Origin: Terripilifer sp031921685 | GTDB taxonomy: Bacteria; Pseudomonadota; Alphaproteobacteria; Rhizobiales; Beijerinckiaceae | NCBI RefSeq assembly: GCF_031921685.1 | Contig: NZ_JAPDHU010000002.1 | Coordinates: 1,178,001 to 1,242,000, forward strand | Direction of reading: 5' to 3' | Length of the DNA: 64,000 nt | Part shown: positions 8,149-16,719 of the stretch, in pieces | Layout of the letters: every line of letters begins with the position of its first letter | How positions within the stretch are numbered: the stretch's first letter is position 1 | Program-made: the position numbers and the translations under genes | Notes under the pieces: model-generated | What the model saw: only the letters and a program-made list of their open reading frames with translations | Database searches by the model: none | Told to the model about the DNA's origin: nothing

Positions 8149-9408
8149 GTGGCGAAGGAACCGATGCTGTCGGTCGACGAAGCGCTGGGGCGTCTGCTGG
8201 CGAGCGCGGAACGGCCGCGCCTCAGCGAAACGGTTCCCCTCGCCCAAGCACATGGTCGCCGGCTCGCCCATCCCCTCGCCGCCCGCCGCACCCAGCCGCC
8301 CGCCAATCTCTCCGCCATGGACGGCTATGCGGTGCGCGCCGCCGACATCGCCACAATCCCCTCGAAGCTGAAACTGATCGGCACCAGCTCCGCCGGCCAC
8401 GGCTTCGACGGTGCCATCGCCCCCGGCGAAACCGTGCGCATCTTCACCGGCGCGCGCGTGCCTGAAGGTGCCGACACCATCCTCATCCAGGAGGATGCGG
8501 AGGCTGACGGCGACACCGTCACCGCGAAATTCAGCGAGCCGCTCGGCCGCCATGTGCGCGGCGCCGGCCTCGACTTCAAGGAAGGCGACGTTCTGCTCGA
8601 AGCCGGCCGCCTGATGGGCCCGGCCGAACTGGCGCTCGCCGCCGCCATGAACCATGCGAGCCTTGATGTCGTGCGCAAGCCGCTCGTCGCCATTCTGGCG
8701 ACTGGCGATGAATTGCTGCCGCCCGGCAGCGCGCCCGGCCCGGACCAAATCATCGCCTCCAACAATTTCGCCGTCGGCGCCTATCTGCGCCAGGCCGGCG
8801 CCGATGTGCTCGATCTCGGCATCGCCGGTGATAATTTCACCGCGCTTGAAGCCGCCATCCGCCGCGCCCGCGATGCCAAGGCCGACGTGCTCGTCACCCT
8901 GGGCGGCGCCTCCGTCGGCGATCACGATCTGGTGCAATCGGCGCTGAAGCGCGAGGGCATGGAACTCGGCTTTTGGCGCATCGCCATGCGTCCCGGCAAG
9001 CCCTTCATGCATGGCCGCATCGACGACATGCTGATCGCCGGCCTGCCCGGCAATCCCGTGTCAGCCATCGTCTGCTGCGTGCTCTTCGTGCTGCCGATGA
9101 TCCGCGCGCTCTGCGGTGACAGCACGGCCGGACATGATCCCACCATCGCTGCCGTGCTCGGCGAAGACGTGCCGGCCAATGACGTGCGCCAGGACTATCT
9201 GCGCGCCCGCCTGCGCCACGACAGCGACGGCCTGCCCGTCGCCACGTCGTTCAAACGGCAAGACTCCTCCATGCTCGGCATTCTCGCAGAGGCGCAAGGC
9301 CTGATCGTCCGCCTGCCCCATGCGCCGCCGGCCAAGAAGGGCGATCCCTGCCGCGTCGTGCCATTAGATCAATATGGGTTTGGCCGCGCCAGCATCCTAG
9401 CGGGCTAA
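8149..9408 (+). CDS. moeA: Molybdopterin molybdenumtransferase
   Basis: MoeA inserts molybdate into adenylylated molybdopterin. The GTG start one base after moaC is chosen because MLSVDEALGRLL follows as expected. The four-domain protein (419 residues) carries AMDGYAVRA, FTGARVPEGADTI, the molybdopterin-binding TLGGASVGDHD block, RPGKPFMHG and GLPGNPVSA. The N terminus is cytosolic with no signal. In many related genomes lexA follows moeA; here a convergent LysR gene begins 5 bases after the stop, so the conserved block ends at this point. Confidence 0.96.
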   Translation: MAKEPMLSVDEALGRLLASAERPRLSETVPLAQAHGRRLAHPLAARRTQPPANLSAMDGYAVRAADIATIPSKLKLIGTSSAGHGFDGAIAPGETVRIFTGARVPEGADTILIQEDAEADGDTVTAKFSEPLGRHVRGAGLDFKEGDVLLEAGRLMGPAELALAAAMNHASLDVVRKPLVAILATGDELLPPGSAPGPDQIIASNNFAVGAYLRQAGADVLDLGIAGDNFTALEAAIRRARDAKADVLVTLGGASVGDHDLVQSALKREGMELGFWRIAMRPGKPFMHGRIDDMLIAGLPGNPVSAIVCCVLFVLPMIRALCGDSTAGHDPTIAAVLGEDVPANDVRQDYLRARLRHDSDGLPVATSFKRQDSSMLGILAEAQGLIVRLPHAPPAKKGDPCRVVPLDQYGFGRASILAG

Positions 9409-9413
9409 AAGCG

Positions 9414-10715
9414 TTACGCGGCGCGGGCCTGTACGACCTGCGTCAGCACATCCATGAAATGCTGCTGAAATGGCGTCGGCAACCATGATGCCCGGCTGGT
9501 CAGGCCGACATAGCGCGGCTCATGCGGCACCGGCAAACCATCCAATGCTTGAAGGTCGGCTGACTCGTCGGACTCGATATGCCAGCGGGACAGCACCGCG
9601 AGCCGGTCGCTCGAACGCACCATGGCGACGACCGTCGGTAGCCAATTACTATAAATCTGCGATGGCGGCGACAGTTTCCAGCGTTGCACAAGAGCGTCCA
9701 GCACTTCGCGGCGCAGGCCTTCTGTCGGAAATATGAAATCGCATTTCGACAGGTCCTTCGCCTTGATGCGCTTCAAGGGGGCGAGCGGATGGCCGCGACG
9801 ACAGACGACGATGTAGGGGTCCTTCTGCAAGGGCATTTCAGCGAGATCGGCAAACGGCGGCGGCGCCCGCAAGGCGCCGAAAATGACATCGATGGAGCCA
9901 TTGCGAAGCCGTACCACCAGTTCCTCATAGGAACCTTCGACGATCTCAACCGTCTGCCGAGGCGCGAAGCGTAGCGCTTCATCGAGCGCCTCGGCGAGGA
10001 TCAGCCGCGGCGACAGGACGAGCGCACCGATCCGCAAGTTTCGCTGTCCTGTCGGCCCGCGCCCGATCTCTTCCAGCGCCGATCCGATTTCCTGTCCCGC
10101 CAACACCAGATGACGCGCGAACTCATGTCCGGCTTCGGTGAAGATGACACGGCCCCCGAGCGGCCGGACCAATTTGGTGGCCAGCAGTTTCTCCAATTCG
10201 CGCACGGGCCGCAGCAGGGATTGCTGCGACACGTCGAGCGAACGGCTCGCCGCCATGCTGTCCCCCTCATGCCAGAGCGCCAGGATGGCGCGATATTGCG
10301 TGCCGCTCATCTTCGACACGATGGCCTGCCTGCGCCGTGTCGACGTGCCGTCGGCGAGCAGGCTTTCGACAGCCTCACTGATTTTTTCCAGACAGCGTTC
10401 GGCACGCTTGGCGAAAATGGAACCGGTCCCGGTCAACGCCGTGCCCGTCGTTCCCCGCACCACCAGCTTGATGCCGAGATCGGCCTCGAGCTGGTTGATC
10501 AGATAGGTCATCGCCGGCTGGCTGATGCGCAAGGTCGTCGCCGCCATGACAAGCGACCCCGAACGGGCCACCTCGTGAAAGGCCCGCAGACGCCGAAGGT
10601 CCGGAATATGTTCCAAGAGATCGTCCAATTCGAAATTATGTGGCGTATTTTTTATATCGGAAATAATGCTTTTGATAAGCGTTTCAGCACATATTGGCGC
10701 AATGTCCTCTCCCAT
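9414..10715 (-). CDS. LysR-type regulator with two tandem HTH domains
   Basis: A LysR-family transcription factor of about 433 residues, longer than the usual 300. Two LysR helix-turn-helix domains follow each other: about residues 38-98 (AATTLRISQPAMTYLINQLE) and about 138-198 (AASRSLDVSQQSLLRPVREL). A single effector-binding domain fills roughly 225-425 (LRIGALVLSP, then the VVRLRNGSIDVIFGAL region). The start at 10715 is preferred over an ATG at 10769 because a TATAAT-like -10 lies at 10737-10742 and the earlier start abuts the divergent gene. It probably controls the adjacent Bug receptor and hydrolase genes. The fusion of two DNA-binding domains is unusual; see findings. Confidence 0.85.
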   Translation of the reverse strand: MGEDIAPICAETLIKSIISDIKNTPHNFELDDLLEHIPDLRRLRAFHEVARSGSLVMAATTLRISQPAMTYLINQLEADLGIKLVVRGTTGTALTGTGSIFAKRAERCLEKISEAVESLLADGTSTRRRQAIVSKMSGTQYRAILALWHEGDSMAASRSLDVSQQSLLRPVRELEKLLATKLVRPLGGRVIFTEAGHEFARHLVLAGQEIGSALEEIGRGPTGQRNLRIGALVLSPRLILAEALDEALRFAPRQTVEIVEGSYEELVVRLRNGSIDVIFGALRAPPPFADLAEMPLQKDPYIVVCRRGHPLAPLKRIKAKDLSKCDFIFPTEGLRREVLDALVQRWKLSPPSQIYSNWLPTVVAMVRSSDRLAVLSRWHIESDESADLQALDGLPVPHEPRYVGLTSRASWLPTPFQQHFMDVLTQVVQARAA

Positions 10716-10736
10716 GGCCCAAGGTCGATAGCTGAA

Positions 10737-10742
10737 ATTATA
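10737..10742 (-). promoter_or_regulatory. Candidate -10 element for the LysR gene
   Basis: Read on the minus strand the six bases are TATAAT, the sigma-70 consensus. Transcription would begin near 10730, compatible with the ATG at 10715 but not with the earlier ATG at 10769. No good -35 is evident. The surrounding 100 bases are AT-rich and separate the LysR gene from the divergent Bug receptor gene. Confidence 0.35.
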
Positions 10743-10769
10743 GGGCCTAATGGAGCTAGGGAGACCCAT

Positions 10770-11813
10770 ATGACGCTGCTCGCCAGCACCCTCCGGACGG
10801 CACTCGGCACGAGCCTTCTCGTCAGCCTCGCGGCCGCTTCAGCCTCGGCACAGCCGGCGAGCCAGTTCTTTCAAGGCAAGACGATCACCATCGCAGTGGG
10901 TGCCGCCGCAGGCGGCGGGCTCGACACTTATGCGCGTCTTCTGGCGCGCCATCTCACCGCGCGCATTCCCGGCGCCGCCAATGTGGTGGTCTCGAACATG
11001 CCTGGCGCCGGTGGCCAGATCGTGGCCCGTCATTTGATGTTTCGCGCGCCCAAGGACGGCACGACGATCGGCACCTTCTTTCCCAGCGTTCTCATCGATG
11101 CGCTGCTGGCACCTGGCGCCAACGCCCTCGATGCCAGCAAGTTCAGCTTCATCGGCAACGCCAAGGTCGAAGCCTCCGTCTGTATGCTGCGCAAAGATGC
11201 CAGCGTGAAGACCATCGAGGACCTGCTGACCCAGGAACTGACCATCGGCGGCACCACACGTGGCAGCCAGGTGGTGGATTTCCCCACCGTTGAGCGCAAT
11301 CTTCTCGGCGTGAAATTCAAACTCATTCCCGGCTATCAAGGCACGCGCGAAGTCGGCGGCGCCATCGAGAAGAATGAGGTGCAAGGCATCTGCGGCATCG
11401 GCTGGTCGACGCTGAAGGTGCAATATCCCGGCCTGCTGACCGGCGACAGCTTCGCGCGCATCTTCGTGCAGGAAGACATGAAGGGTGATCCTGAATTGAA
11501 CGCTGTCGGCGTTCCCCTCATGTCAGCCCTCGCCAAGACCGATATCCAGCGCCAGGTGCTGACCATCCTCTATGCGCAGAACGATCTGAGCCGCCCTTAT
11601 GTGGCGCCCCCGGAAGTGCCCGCCGACCGGCTCGAAATTCTGCAGAAGGCGTTTCTCGATGCGCTGGCCAGCCCCGAATTGAAGGCCGACGCCGACAAGA
11701 TGCGCATCGACGTTTCCGGCATGTCGGGCGCCGACATGCGCGCCTATGTCCAGCGCCTCTATGCTGCGCCCCCGGAAGTCCTCAAGGCGCTCGGCAGCGC
11801 CTTCGGCCAATAG
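10770..11813 (+). CDS. Bug/TctC-family periplasmic substrate-binding protein
   Basis: A 347-residue periplasmic receptor of the Bug family, which delivers organic acids to tripartite tricarboxylate (TTT) transporters. A Sec signal peptide ends near ASASAQP. Typical features are the ITIAVGAAAGGGLDTYAR ligand-loop region, NMPGAGG and the APKDGTTIG stretch. The ATG at 10770 has an AGGGAG ribosome site; the frame is open much further upstream, but that part is antisense to the LysR gene. No TctA/TctB membrane partner is nearby, so it must use a transporter encoded elsewhere or act as a sensor. It heads a run of four same-strand genes, two being hydrolases. Confidence 0.85.
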   Translation: MTLLASTLRTALGTSLLVSLAAASASAQPASQFFQGKTITIAVGAAAGGGLDTYARLLARHLTARIPGAANVVVSNMPGAGGQIVARHLMFRAPKDGTTIGTFFPSVLIDALLAPGANALDASKFSFIGNAKVEASVCMLRKDASVKTIEDLLTQELTIGGTTRGSQVVDFPTVERNLLGVKFKLIPGYQGTREVGGAIEKNEVQGICGIGWSTLKVQYPGLLTGDSFARIFVQEDMKGDPELNAVGVPLMSALAKTDIQRQVLTILYAQNDLSRPYVAPPEVPADRLEILQKAFLDALASPELKADADKMRIDVSGMSGADMRAYVQRLYAAPPEVLKALGSAFGQ

Positions 11814-11837
11814 CCCCTCAGACGTAAGAGGTTCGAT

Positions 11838-12869
11838 ATGAAATTTCGCAGCGCATTTCTGGCGACGATGCTGTGCTTGACCGGCACGGCCTCCCAAGCG
11901 GCCGATCCCATCGCTTTGCGCGACATGGGTTCCTTCCATGTCGGCGGACGGATCGCCGAACTCTCCGGCCTGCCCGTGCAGGACATCGTTCGTGTTCCCG
12001 GCGGCCCGACCTCCAAGCTCGACCCGAACGGCCGCTACCCGGTCGAGCAGATGTATGTGCAATATTTCCTGGTGCAGAACCGCAAGGGCAAATGGCCGTT
12101 GCTGATGTGGCACGGCGGCGGGCTCACCGGCGTCACCTATGAGACGACGCCCGACGGCCGCGAAGGCTGGCGCGACATGTTCATCCGCAAGGGCTGGGAC
12201 GTTTATATCAGCGATGCCGTGGAGCGCGGCCGCTCCAGCTTCGCCTCCCCAGATATCTGGAAATCACAACCCGTCTTCCTCACCCAGACCGATCCGTGGG
12301 AGCGCTTCCGCATCGGCCCCGGCGCCGGCTCCTTCGATGCCGATCCGGCCAAGCGCAAACTGCTGCCCGGCAACCAGTTCCCGATCGAAGCCTTTGATGC
12401 TTTCACCAAACAGATCGTGCCGCGCTGGCTTTCGACCGACGATGCGGTTCTGGCCGGCTATGTCGCCTTGATCGACAAGGTCTGCCCCTGTGTTCTCCTC
12501 ACCCACAGCCAGGGCGGCATGTTCGGCTTTAAGGCGGCGGAAGCGCGTCCCGACAAGATCAAGGGCATCGTCTCCGTTGAGGCAGCCAGTGCCGGCAATC
12601 TCGACAAGGCGCCGCTCCTGAAATCAATCCCGATCCTCGGCGTCTTCGGCGACTATATCGAGCAGGATTCGCGCTGGGTCGCCTATCGCAAAAGCGACTT
12701 CGCCTATTTCGATGCGATCAAGGCAGCCGGCGGCAGCGTCGATCTCATCGATCTCCCGAAAATCGGCATCACGGGCAATTCCCACATGATGATGATGGAT
12801 AAGAACAATCGCGAGATTGCCGAACAGATATCGAAATGGCTAATCAGCAAGGAACTCGCCGATCCATGA
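11838..12869 (+). CDS. Secreted alpha/beta hydrolase (esterase-like)
   Basis: A 343-residue alpha/beta hydrolase with a Sec signal peptide (cleavage near ASQAADP). The oxyanion-hole motif HGGG is at 92-95 and the nucleophile elbow is THSQGG with Ser224; a His in GNSHMMMM near residue 300 is a good catalytic candidate. These features fit a periplasmic ester or lactone hydrolase. It lies 24 bases after the Bug receptor gene and before an amidohydrolase, so it may process an imported ester before cytoplasmic degradation. The exact substrate cannot be read from sequence. Confidence 0.8.
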   Translation: MKFRSAFLATMLCLTGTASQAADPIALRDMGSFHVGGRIAELSGLPVQDIVRVPGGPTSKLDPNGRYPVEQMYVQYFLVQNRKGKWPLLMWHGGGLTGVTYETTPDGREGWRDMFIRKGWDVYISDAVERGRSSFASPDIWKSQPVFLTQTDPWERFRIGPGAGSFDADPAKRKLLPGNQFPIEAFDAFTKQIVPRWLSTDDAVLAGYVALIDKVCPCVLLTHSQGGMFGFKAAEARPDKIKGIVSVEAASAGNLDKAPLLKSIPILGVFGDYIEQDSRWVAYRKSDFAYFDAIKAAGGSVDLIDLPKIGITGNSHMMMMDKNNREIAEQISKWLISKELADP

Positions 12870-12901
12870 TTTGCTCGGCCCGCCCATAAATGGAATCCGC
12901 C

Positions 12902-13702
12902 ATGACGGTTGCACAGCCCTTCGTCGACTGCCACGCGCATGTCTATACGAGATCAATGCCAGTGAGCGCCACGGCCTGGCATATCCCGCCAGCCGATGCG
13001 CCGATCGAAGACTATATCGCGACGCTTGATCGCCATGGCGTGCATTTCGCCGTGCTCGCCGCCGCCAGCATCTATGGCGACTATAACGATTATCAACTGG
13101 ACGCCGTGCGCCACTACAAGCGTCTGCGCACCACGGTGATCGTTTCGCCCGATATCGATCTTTATGCCATGCGGCGGATGAAGGAGGATGGCGTCGTCGG
13201 CATCCGCCTTCAGTTCCGCAACGTCAAAACGCCGCCTGATCTGACGAGCTACGAATATCGCCGGCTGATGCGCCGCGTCGCCGATCTCGACTGGCATATT
13301 CAACTGCACGACGAAGGCGCGCGCCTGCCCGATCACATCGCCAAGATCGAGGCCTCCGGCGCCAAGCTGGTCATCGATCATTTTGGCCGCCCGACCCCTA
13401 GCCTTGGCATCAATTCGGCGGGCTTTCAGGCCGTCCTGCGGTCGCTGGAGAGCGGCAACACCTGGGTGAAGGTCTCCGCCGCCTTCCGCGTCGAGCCTCC
13501 GCAGGATTGCCCGCTGTTTGCGTCCACCCTGCTCCAACATGCCGGCCCCGAACGCCTGCTGTGGGGCAGCGATTGGCCGTTCGCCGCCTTCGAGGACAAG
13601 GTGACCTACGCCCAAACCCTCGAACGCTATGCAGCCCATTTCCCCGATGAAGCAGTCCGGCGCGCCATGGACCTGACCGCACTAAAACTCTTCTTCAATT
13701 GA
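12902..13702 (+). CDS. Amidohydrolase-2 family protein, LigI-like
   Basis: A 266-residue TIM-barrel hydrolase related to 2-pyrone-4,6-dicarboxylate lactonase (LigI) and other amidohydrolase-2 enzymes. It has DCHAHVY (metal-type His11 and His13), VIDHFGRP and WGSDWPF, the last carrying the catalytic Asp. LigI-type enzymes open pyrone or lactone rings in protocatechuate and gallate breakdown. The ATG at 12902 is used; an in-frame ATG at 12890 would add four residues. It sits between a secreted esterase and an alpha/beta hydrolase, consistent with hydrolytic ring cleavage of an aromatic-derived acid. A dicarboxylate substrate is inference. Confidence 0.8.
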   Translation: MTVAQPFVDCHAHVYTRSMPVSATAWHIPPADAPIEDYIATLDRHGVHFAVLAAASIYGDYNDYQLDAVRHYKRLRTTVIVSPDIDLYAMRRMKEDGVVGIRLQFRNVKTPPDLTSYEYRRLMRRVADLDWHIQLHDEGARLPDHIAKIEASGAKLVIDHFGRPTPSLGINSAGFQAVLRSLESGNTWVKVSAAFRVEPPQDCPLFASTLLQHAGPERLLWGSDWPFAAFEDKVTYAQTLERYAAHFPDEAVRRAMDLTALKLFFN

Positions 13703-13715
13703 TCAGAGGACCCAG

Positions 13716-14705
13716 GTGACGCGCATCCATCGTCGAGACATCACGGTAAAGACCATGGACCAGGTCACGATCGCTGTGCGTGAAGTCCGTGGCGAGGAAA
13801 CCAGAGACACCCCGATCCTGCTGATGCACGGAACCCGCGTGCCGGGGATAAGCGAATTCGATCTTCCCGTCGAAAACGGATCGGTGGCCGAGGCATTGGC
13901 GCGCGCCGGACACGACAGTTTTATTCCGGATGCCCGTGGTTTTGGCCGTTCCGATCGCCCAGCCGCCATGGCACAACCATCAAGCGCCTCACGCCCGCTG
14001 GCGCGCTGCCTTGAAATCACCCGCGACGTCGATGCCACGGTCAATGCCATGCGCGAAACTTGCGGCGTCGAGAAGGTCGCTTTGCTCGGCTGGGGCGTCG
14101 GCGCGACGCTCATCCTCATGTATGCCGCACTTTGGCCCGAAAAGGTCAGCCATCTCATTCTCTATAATCCGCTCTATGGCGGCTCGTCCGAACATGCGCG
14201 CTATCGCGGCGCGCAGCTCGCCGATCCCGCCAATCCCCGGCGTTTCCATGCGGAAAAATTCGGCGGCTACAATTTCAACACGCTCGATCACCTGCTCGAG
14301 AAATGGGACACGTCCATCCCGATCGCCAATAAGGACGACTGGCGTGACCCGGCTGTCGCCAAGGCTTTCGTGCAAGCCCTCAGCGATGGCGACCCCACGA
14401 CATTAAGCCGCGATCCGCCGACGTTCCGCAGTCCCAACGGCATGCTGGAAGACAGTTTCTATATCGGCATCGGCGAAAAGCTCGTTCACGCCAATCAGGT
14501 CTTCTGCAAAGTCCTGATCATTCGCGGCGAGCTGGACTATTTTTCCCGTGTCGAGGATGTGGAGGAATTGCAGCGCGATCTTGTCAATGCGCAAGAAGTT
14601 CGCCGCTGGGAACCGAAGAACGCGACACATTATGTGCTGCTCGATCGACCGGAGCGCGGCCGCGATGCCACGCTTGCGCAGATCGTCGATTTCTTGAAAC
14701 AATGA
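13716..14705 (+). CDS. Alpha/beta hydrolase with Gly at the nucleophile position
   Basis: A 329-residue cytoplasmic alpha/beta hydrolase-fold protein. LLMHGTRVPG gives the oxyanion region and PDARGFGRSD is the usual strand-turn. The nucleophile elbow reads GWGVGA (Gly125-Gly129), so residue 127, normally Ser, is Gly. The codon is GGC, one base from AGC (Ser). THY near the C terminus supplies a possible catalytic His. GTG at 13716 has an AGAGGA ribosome site. Either the protein has lost hydrolase activity, works like cofactor-independent lyases, or carries a sequencing change. It ends the Bug/esterase/amidohydrolase operon. Confidence 0.8.
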   Translation: MTRIHRRDITVKTMDQVTIAVREVRGEETRDTPILLMHGTRVPGISEFDLPVENGSVAEALARAGHDSFIPDARGFGRSDRPAAMAQPSSASRPLARCLEITRDVDATVNAMRETCGVEKVALLGWGVGATLILMYAALWPEKVSHLILYNPLYGGSSEHARYRGAQLADPANPRRFHAEKFGGYNFNTLDHLLEKWDTSIPIANKDDWRDPAVAKAFVQALSDGDPTTLSRDPPTFRSPNGMLEDSFYIGIGEKLVHANQVFCKVLIIRGELDYFSRVEDVEELQRDLVNAQEVRRWEPKNATHYVLLDRPERGRDATLAQIVDFLKQ

Positions 14706-14706
14706 A

Positions 14707-14731
14707 GCGGACGGCAACATGTGCCGTCCGC
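14707..14731. terminator. Hairpin between convergent genes
   Basis: A perfect 9-bp stem (GCGGACGGC / GCCGTCCGC) with a 7-base loop sits right after the hydrolase stop and before the convergent DUF1236 gene end. There is no clear T run on either strand, so it is a weak or assisted terminator serving both directions. Confidence 0.5.
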
Positions 14732-14752
14732 CGAAATCAAAGGTTAAGCCGT

Positions 14753-15169
14753 CTAGTCGATGATCTCCACCACACGGCGGGTGCGCGGATCGACGAGGAC
14801 GACGTGATCGTTCACGACGGTGTAGCGATAGTCCCGCACGCCATATTCAGGCGGCACATCATAATATTCGATGCCTTCGGAAGGCAGCACGACGCCATCG
14901 CGCAACTCCTCACGATAGACATAAGACGGCCGCCTTTGCGTGACCACATATTCACGGAAGCGCGGACGCTGATCGCCATTGATTAAGCCGGCGACACCAC
15001 CTGCAACGCCGCCGACCACACCACCAACAACCGCGCCCACCGGGCCTGCGGCTCTATCGCCTTGACGGGCACCGCTTTCCGCGCCGCCGACAACGCCTTG
15101 CGCATTGGCAACGACAGGAAAGGCAAGCGCCACAAGGACAACTGTTGCCACTAGATGCTTCGTATTCAT
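14753..15169 (-). CDS. DUF1236 family exported protein
   Basis: A 138-residue protein of the DUF1236 family, common in Hyphomicrobiales and of unknown function. A signal peptide ends near VANAQG. It is followed by a glycine-zipper-like stretch (VGAVVGGVVGGVAGGVAG, about 46-63) and then the conserved C-terminal DUF1236 unit with REYVV, LPSEGIEYYDVPPEYGV and VLVDPRTRRVVEII. It is probably located in the periplasm or outer envelope. The start at 15169 is chosen for the signal peptide; an upstream start at 15232 is less likely. Confidence 0.8.
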   Translation of the reverse strand: MNTKHLVATVVLVALAFPVVANAQGVVGGAESGARQGDRAAGPVGAVVGGVVGGVAGGVAGLINGDQRPRFREYVVTQRRPSYVYREELRDGVVLPSEGIEYYDVPPEYGVRDYRYTVVNDHVVLVDPRTRRVVEIID

Positions 15170-15271
15170 GGTCGTTCTCTCACGTTGCCGCAAACCATAT
15201 GTCTGCGGTTGAGCGCCCCGGCATGAAACCAACGTCGCGCGTCGGGATGGGTTCCCAGCACTTTTACCCGG

Positions 15272-15505
15272 TTAAGTTGCAGTGGGTGGCGGCTGTTCCG
15301 GCGGTGCCGGTGGCGGTGGTTGCACGGGTGGTGATGGCGGTTCCGTATCGGGCTCGCGCCGTCCCGGCTGAATGCGATCGGGATCCGTCAGCGGTCTTTC
15401 AATAGGCGATGGAACCGGCGTCATCGGCGGAACCTCCTGCGGTGGTGGCTCAGGCGGTTGCGGTTTACCCGGTTCGTTCGATAGCCGACCATTGGTGAAC
15501 ATCAT
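15272..15505 (-). CDS. Small proline-rich hypothetical protein
   Basis: A 77-residue frame in which over a third of the residues are proline, many as PP or PPP with Glu/Gln between. It has no signal peptide or membrane segment. The ribosome site before the ATG is weak. Such low-complexity frames can arise by chance in GC-rich DNA, but the consistent single-strand Pro bias and the position in an otherwise empty 330-base gap make a small expressed protein possible. No function can be given. Confidence 0.35.
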   Translation of the reverse strand: MMFTNGRLSNEPGKPQPPEPPPQEVPPMTPVPSPIERPLTDPDRIQPGRREPDTEPPSPPVQPPPPAPPEQPPPTAT

Positions 15506-15580
15506 CTACATCTCTCATCGGTTGACCCTTATTGTTCAAACCGACCTGGATGTGATGCGTTCCATCATGAAGAGCCTCGG

Positions 15581-15718
15581 TGTCATTCCCGACACGCCGA
15601 AGGCGTGAGCGGGAATCCAGAGCAAACGCCTCTGTGTAAAAGGAACAGCGCGTCTTTTTAAGCTCTACCACATGCTCTGGATCCCCGCTCGCCTGCTACG
15701 CAGGCGTCGGGGATGACA
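15581..15718. repeat. REPIN-like palindromic repeat, copy 1
   Basis: A 138-bp element with inverted ends. The left arm begins TGTCATTCCCGACACG and runs to GGAATCCAGAGC; the reverse complement of the right arm begins TGTCATCCCCGACGCC and runs to GGATCCAGAGC. Each arm itself contains a hairpin (GACACGCCGAAGGCGT and GCCTGCGTAGCAGGC). A ~50-base unrelated spacer separates the arms. The same architecture recurs at 46954-47075. This is the layout of REP doublets (REPINs), short elements moved by a transposase encoded elsewhere. The right end lies 2 bases from the Ku stop codon. Confidence 0.75.
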
Positions 15719-15720
15719 GC

Positions 15721-16719
15721 TCAGCTGGCTTTGCGCCGTGTGGTTGCCGGCTTGCCGGACGCCTTCTTTGGCTCCGCCGTGCTTTCTGCAGCAGCCGCCT
15801 TGCCTTTGCCGCTGCCGGCGATCGGCAACAGCAACTCGCGCTGGCCGGGGGCCGCCTTGCTCCGCTTGCCGGCCTTCTTCGCCGGCGCCTTCTTGGCCGC
15901 GGGCTTCGCCGCCTCCGCTTTCGCGCTGTCCTTTTCCGACTGACCGAGGCTGCGCCGCAAGGCCTGCATCAGATCGATGACATTGTTCGGCGCCGAGGCC
16001 GGGCGATCCTTCGGGATCGGCGCGCCAGCCTGTTTCTTTTTCAGCATTTCGACGACAGCTTCTTCATACTCGTCACGAAAGTCCTTCGGGTTGAAGTCGC
16101 CCGTCTTCGACGCCACGATATGCTGCGCCAGATCGAGCATCTCCTTCTTGATCTTGATGTCGGAGATGTCGTCGAAATATTCGTCCGCATTGCGGATCTC
16201 ATAGTCATAGCGCAGGGTCTCGCCCAAAATGCCCTTGCCCCACGGCTGCAACATGATGACACGTTCGCGCTTGGCGAGAACCACGCGCCCAAGCGCCACC
16301 ATATCCTTGACGCGCATGGCCTCGCGGATCACCGCAAAAGCCTCCTGCCCCACTTTATCGTTGGGCACGATGTAATAGGGACTGTCGAGATAGCGCTCGT
16401 CGATCTGCGCACGCGGCACAAAGCGATCGACACCGATCATATGACTGCTTTCGATGGCGATCGCCTCAAGCTCCTCATCCTCGACCTGAAGATAGACGCC
16501 CTTGGCATATTCATAGCCCCGGCCCTTGTCCTCAGTGCCGACGGGCTTTTGCGTCACTTCATCGATGAGCTGCTGGCGCAGCCGGTTGCCGGTCTGCTTG
16601 TTGATCTGCCGGAACGCCACCCGCTCCGATGACGAGGCCGCCGTGTAGAGCGAAATCGGGCACGAAACGAGCGAGAGCTGAAGATAGCCCTTCCAATAGG
16701 GACGAGCGGGTGCAGCCAC
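15721..16719 (-). CDS. ku: Non-homologous end-joining protein Ku
   Basis: Bacterial Ku binds broken DNA ends as a homodimer and recruits LigD. The 332-residue protein has the Ku core in residues about 1-260, beginning with the typical RPYWKGYLQLSLVSCPISLY. A Lys/Ala-rich tail from about 265 resembles the basic tails that extend DNA contact and LigD recruitment. No ligD lies in this window, so the partner ligase must be elsewhere. The gene is isolated between a REPIN-like repeat and feoB. Start ATG at 16719 places MAAPARPYWKG at the N terminus, as in homologues. Confidence 0.95.
   Translation of the reverse strand: MAAPARPYWKGYLQLSLVSCPISLYTAASSSERVAFRQINKQTGNRLRQQLIDEVTQKPVGTEDKGRGYEYAKGVYLQVEDEELEAIAIESSHMIGVDRFVPRAQIDERYLDSPYYIVPNDKVGQEAFAVIREAMRVKDMVALGRVVLAKRERVIMLQPWGKGILGETLRYDYEIRNADEYFDDISDIKIKKEMLDLAQHIVASKTGDFNPKDFRDEYEEAVVEMLKKKQAGAPIPKDRPASAPNNVIDLMQALRRSLGQSEKDSAKAEAAKPAAKKAPAKKAGKRSKAAPGQRELLLPIAGSGKGKAAAAESTAEPKKASGKPATTRRKAS

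Noticed and set aside
10110..10769. N-terminal extension of the Bug receptor frame
   Set aside because: It runs antisense to the LysR gene; the ribosome site and signal peptide fix the start at 10770.
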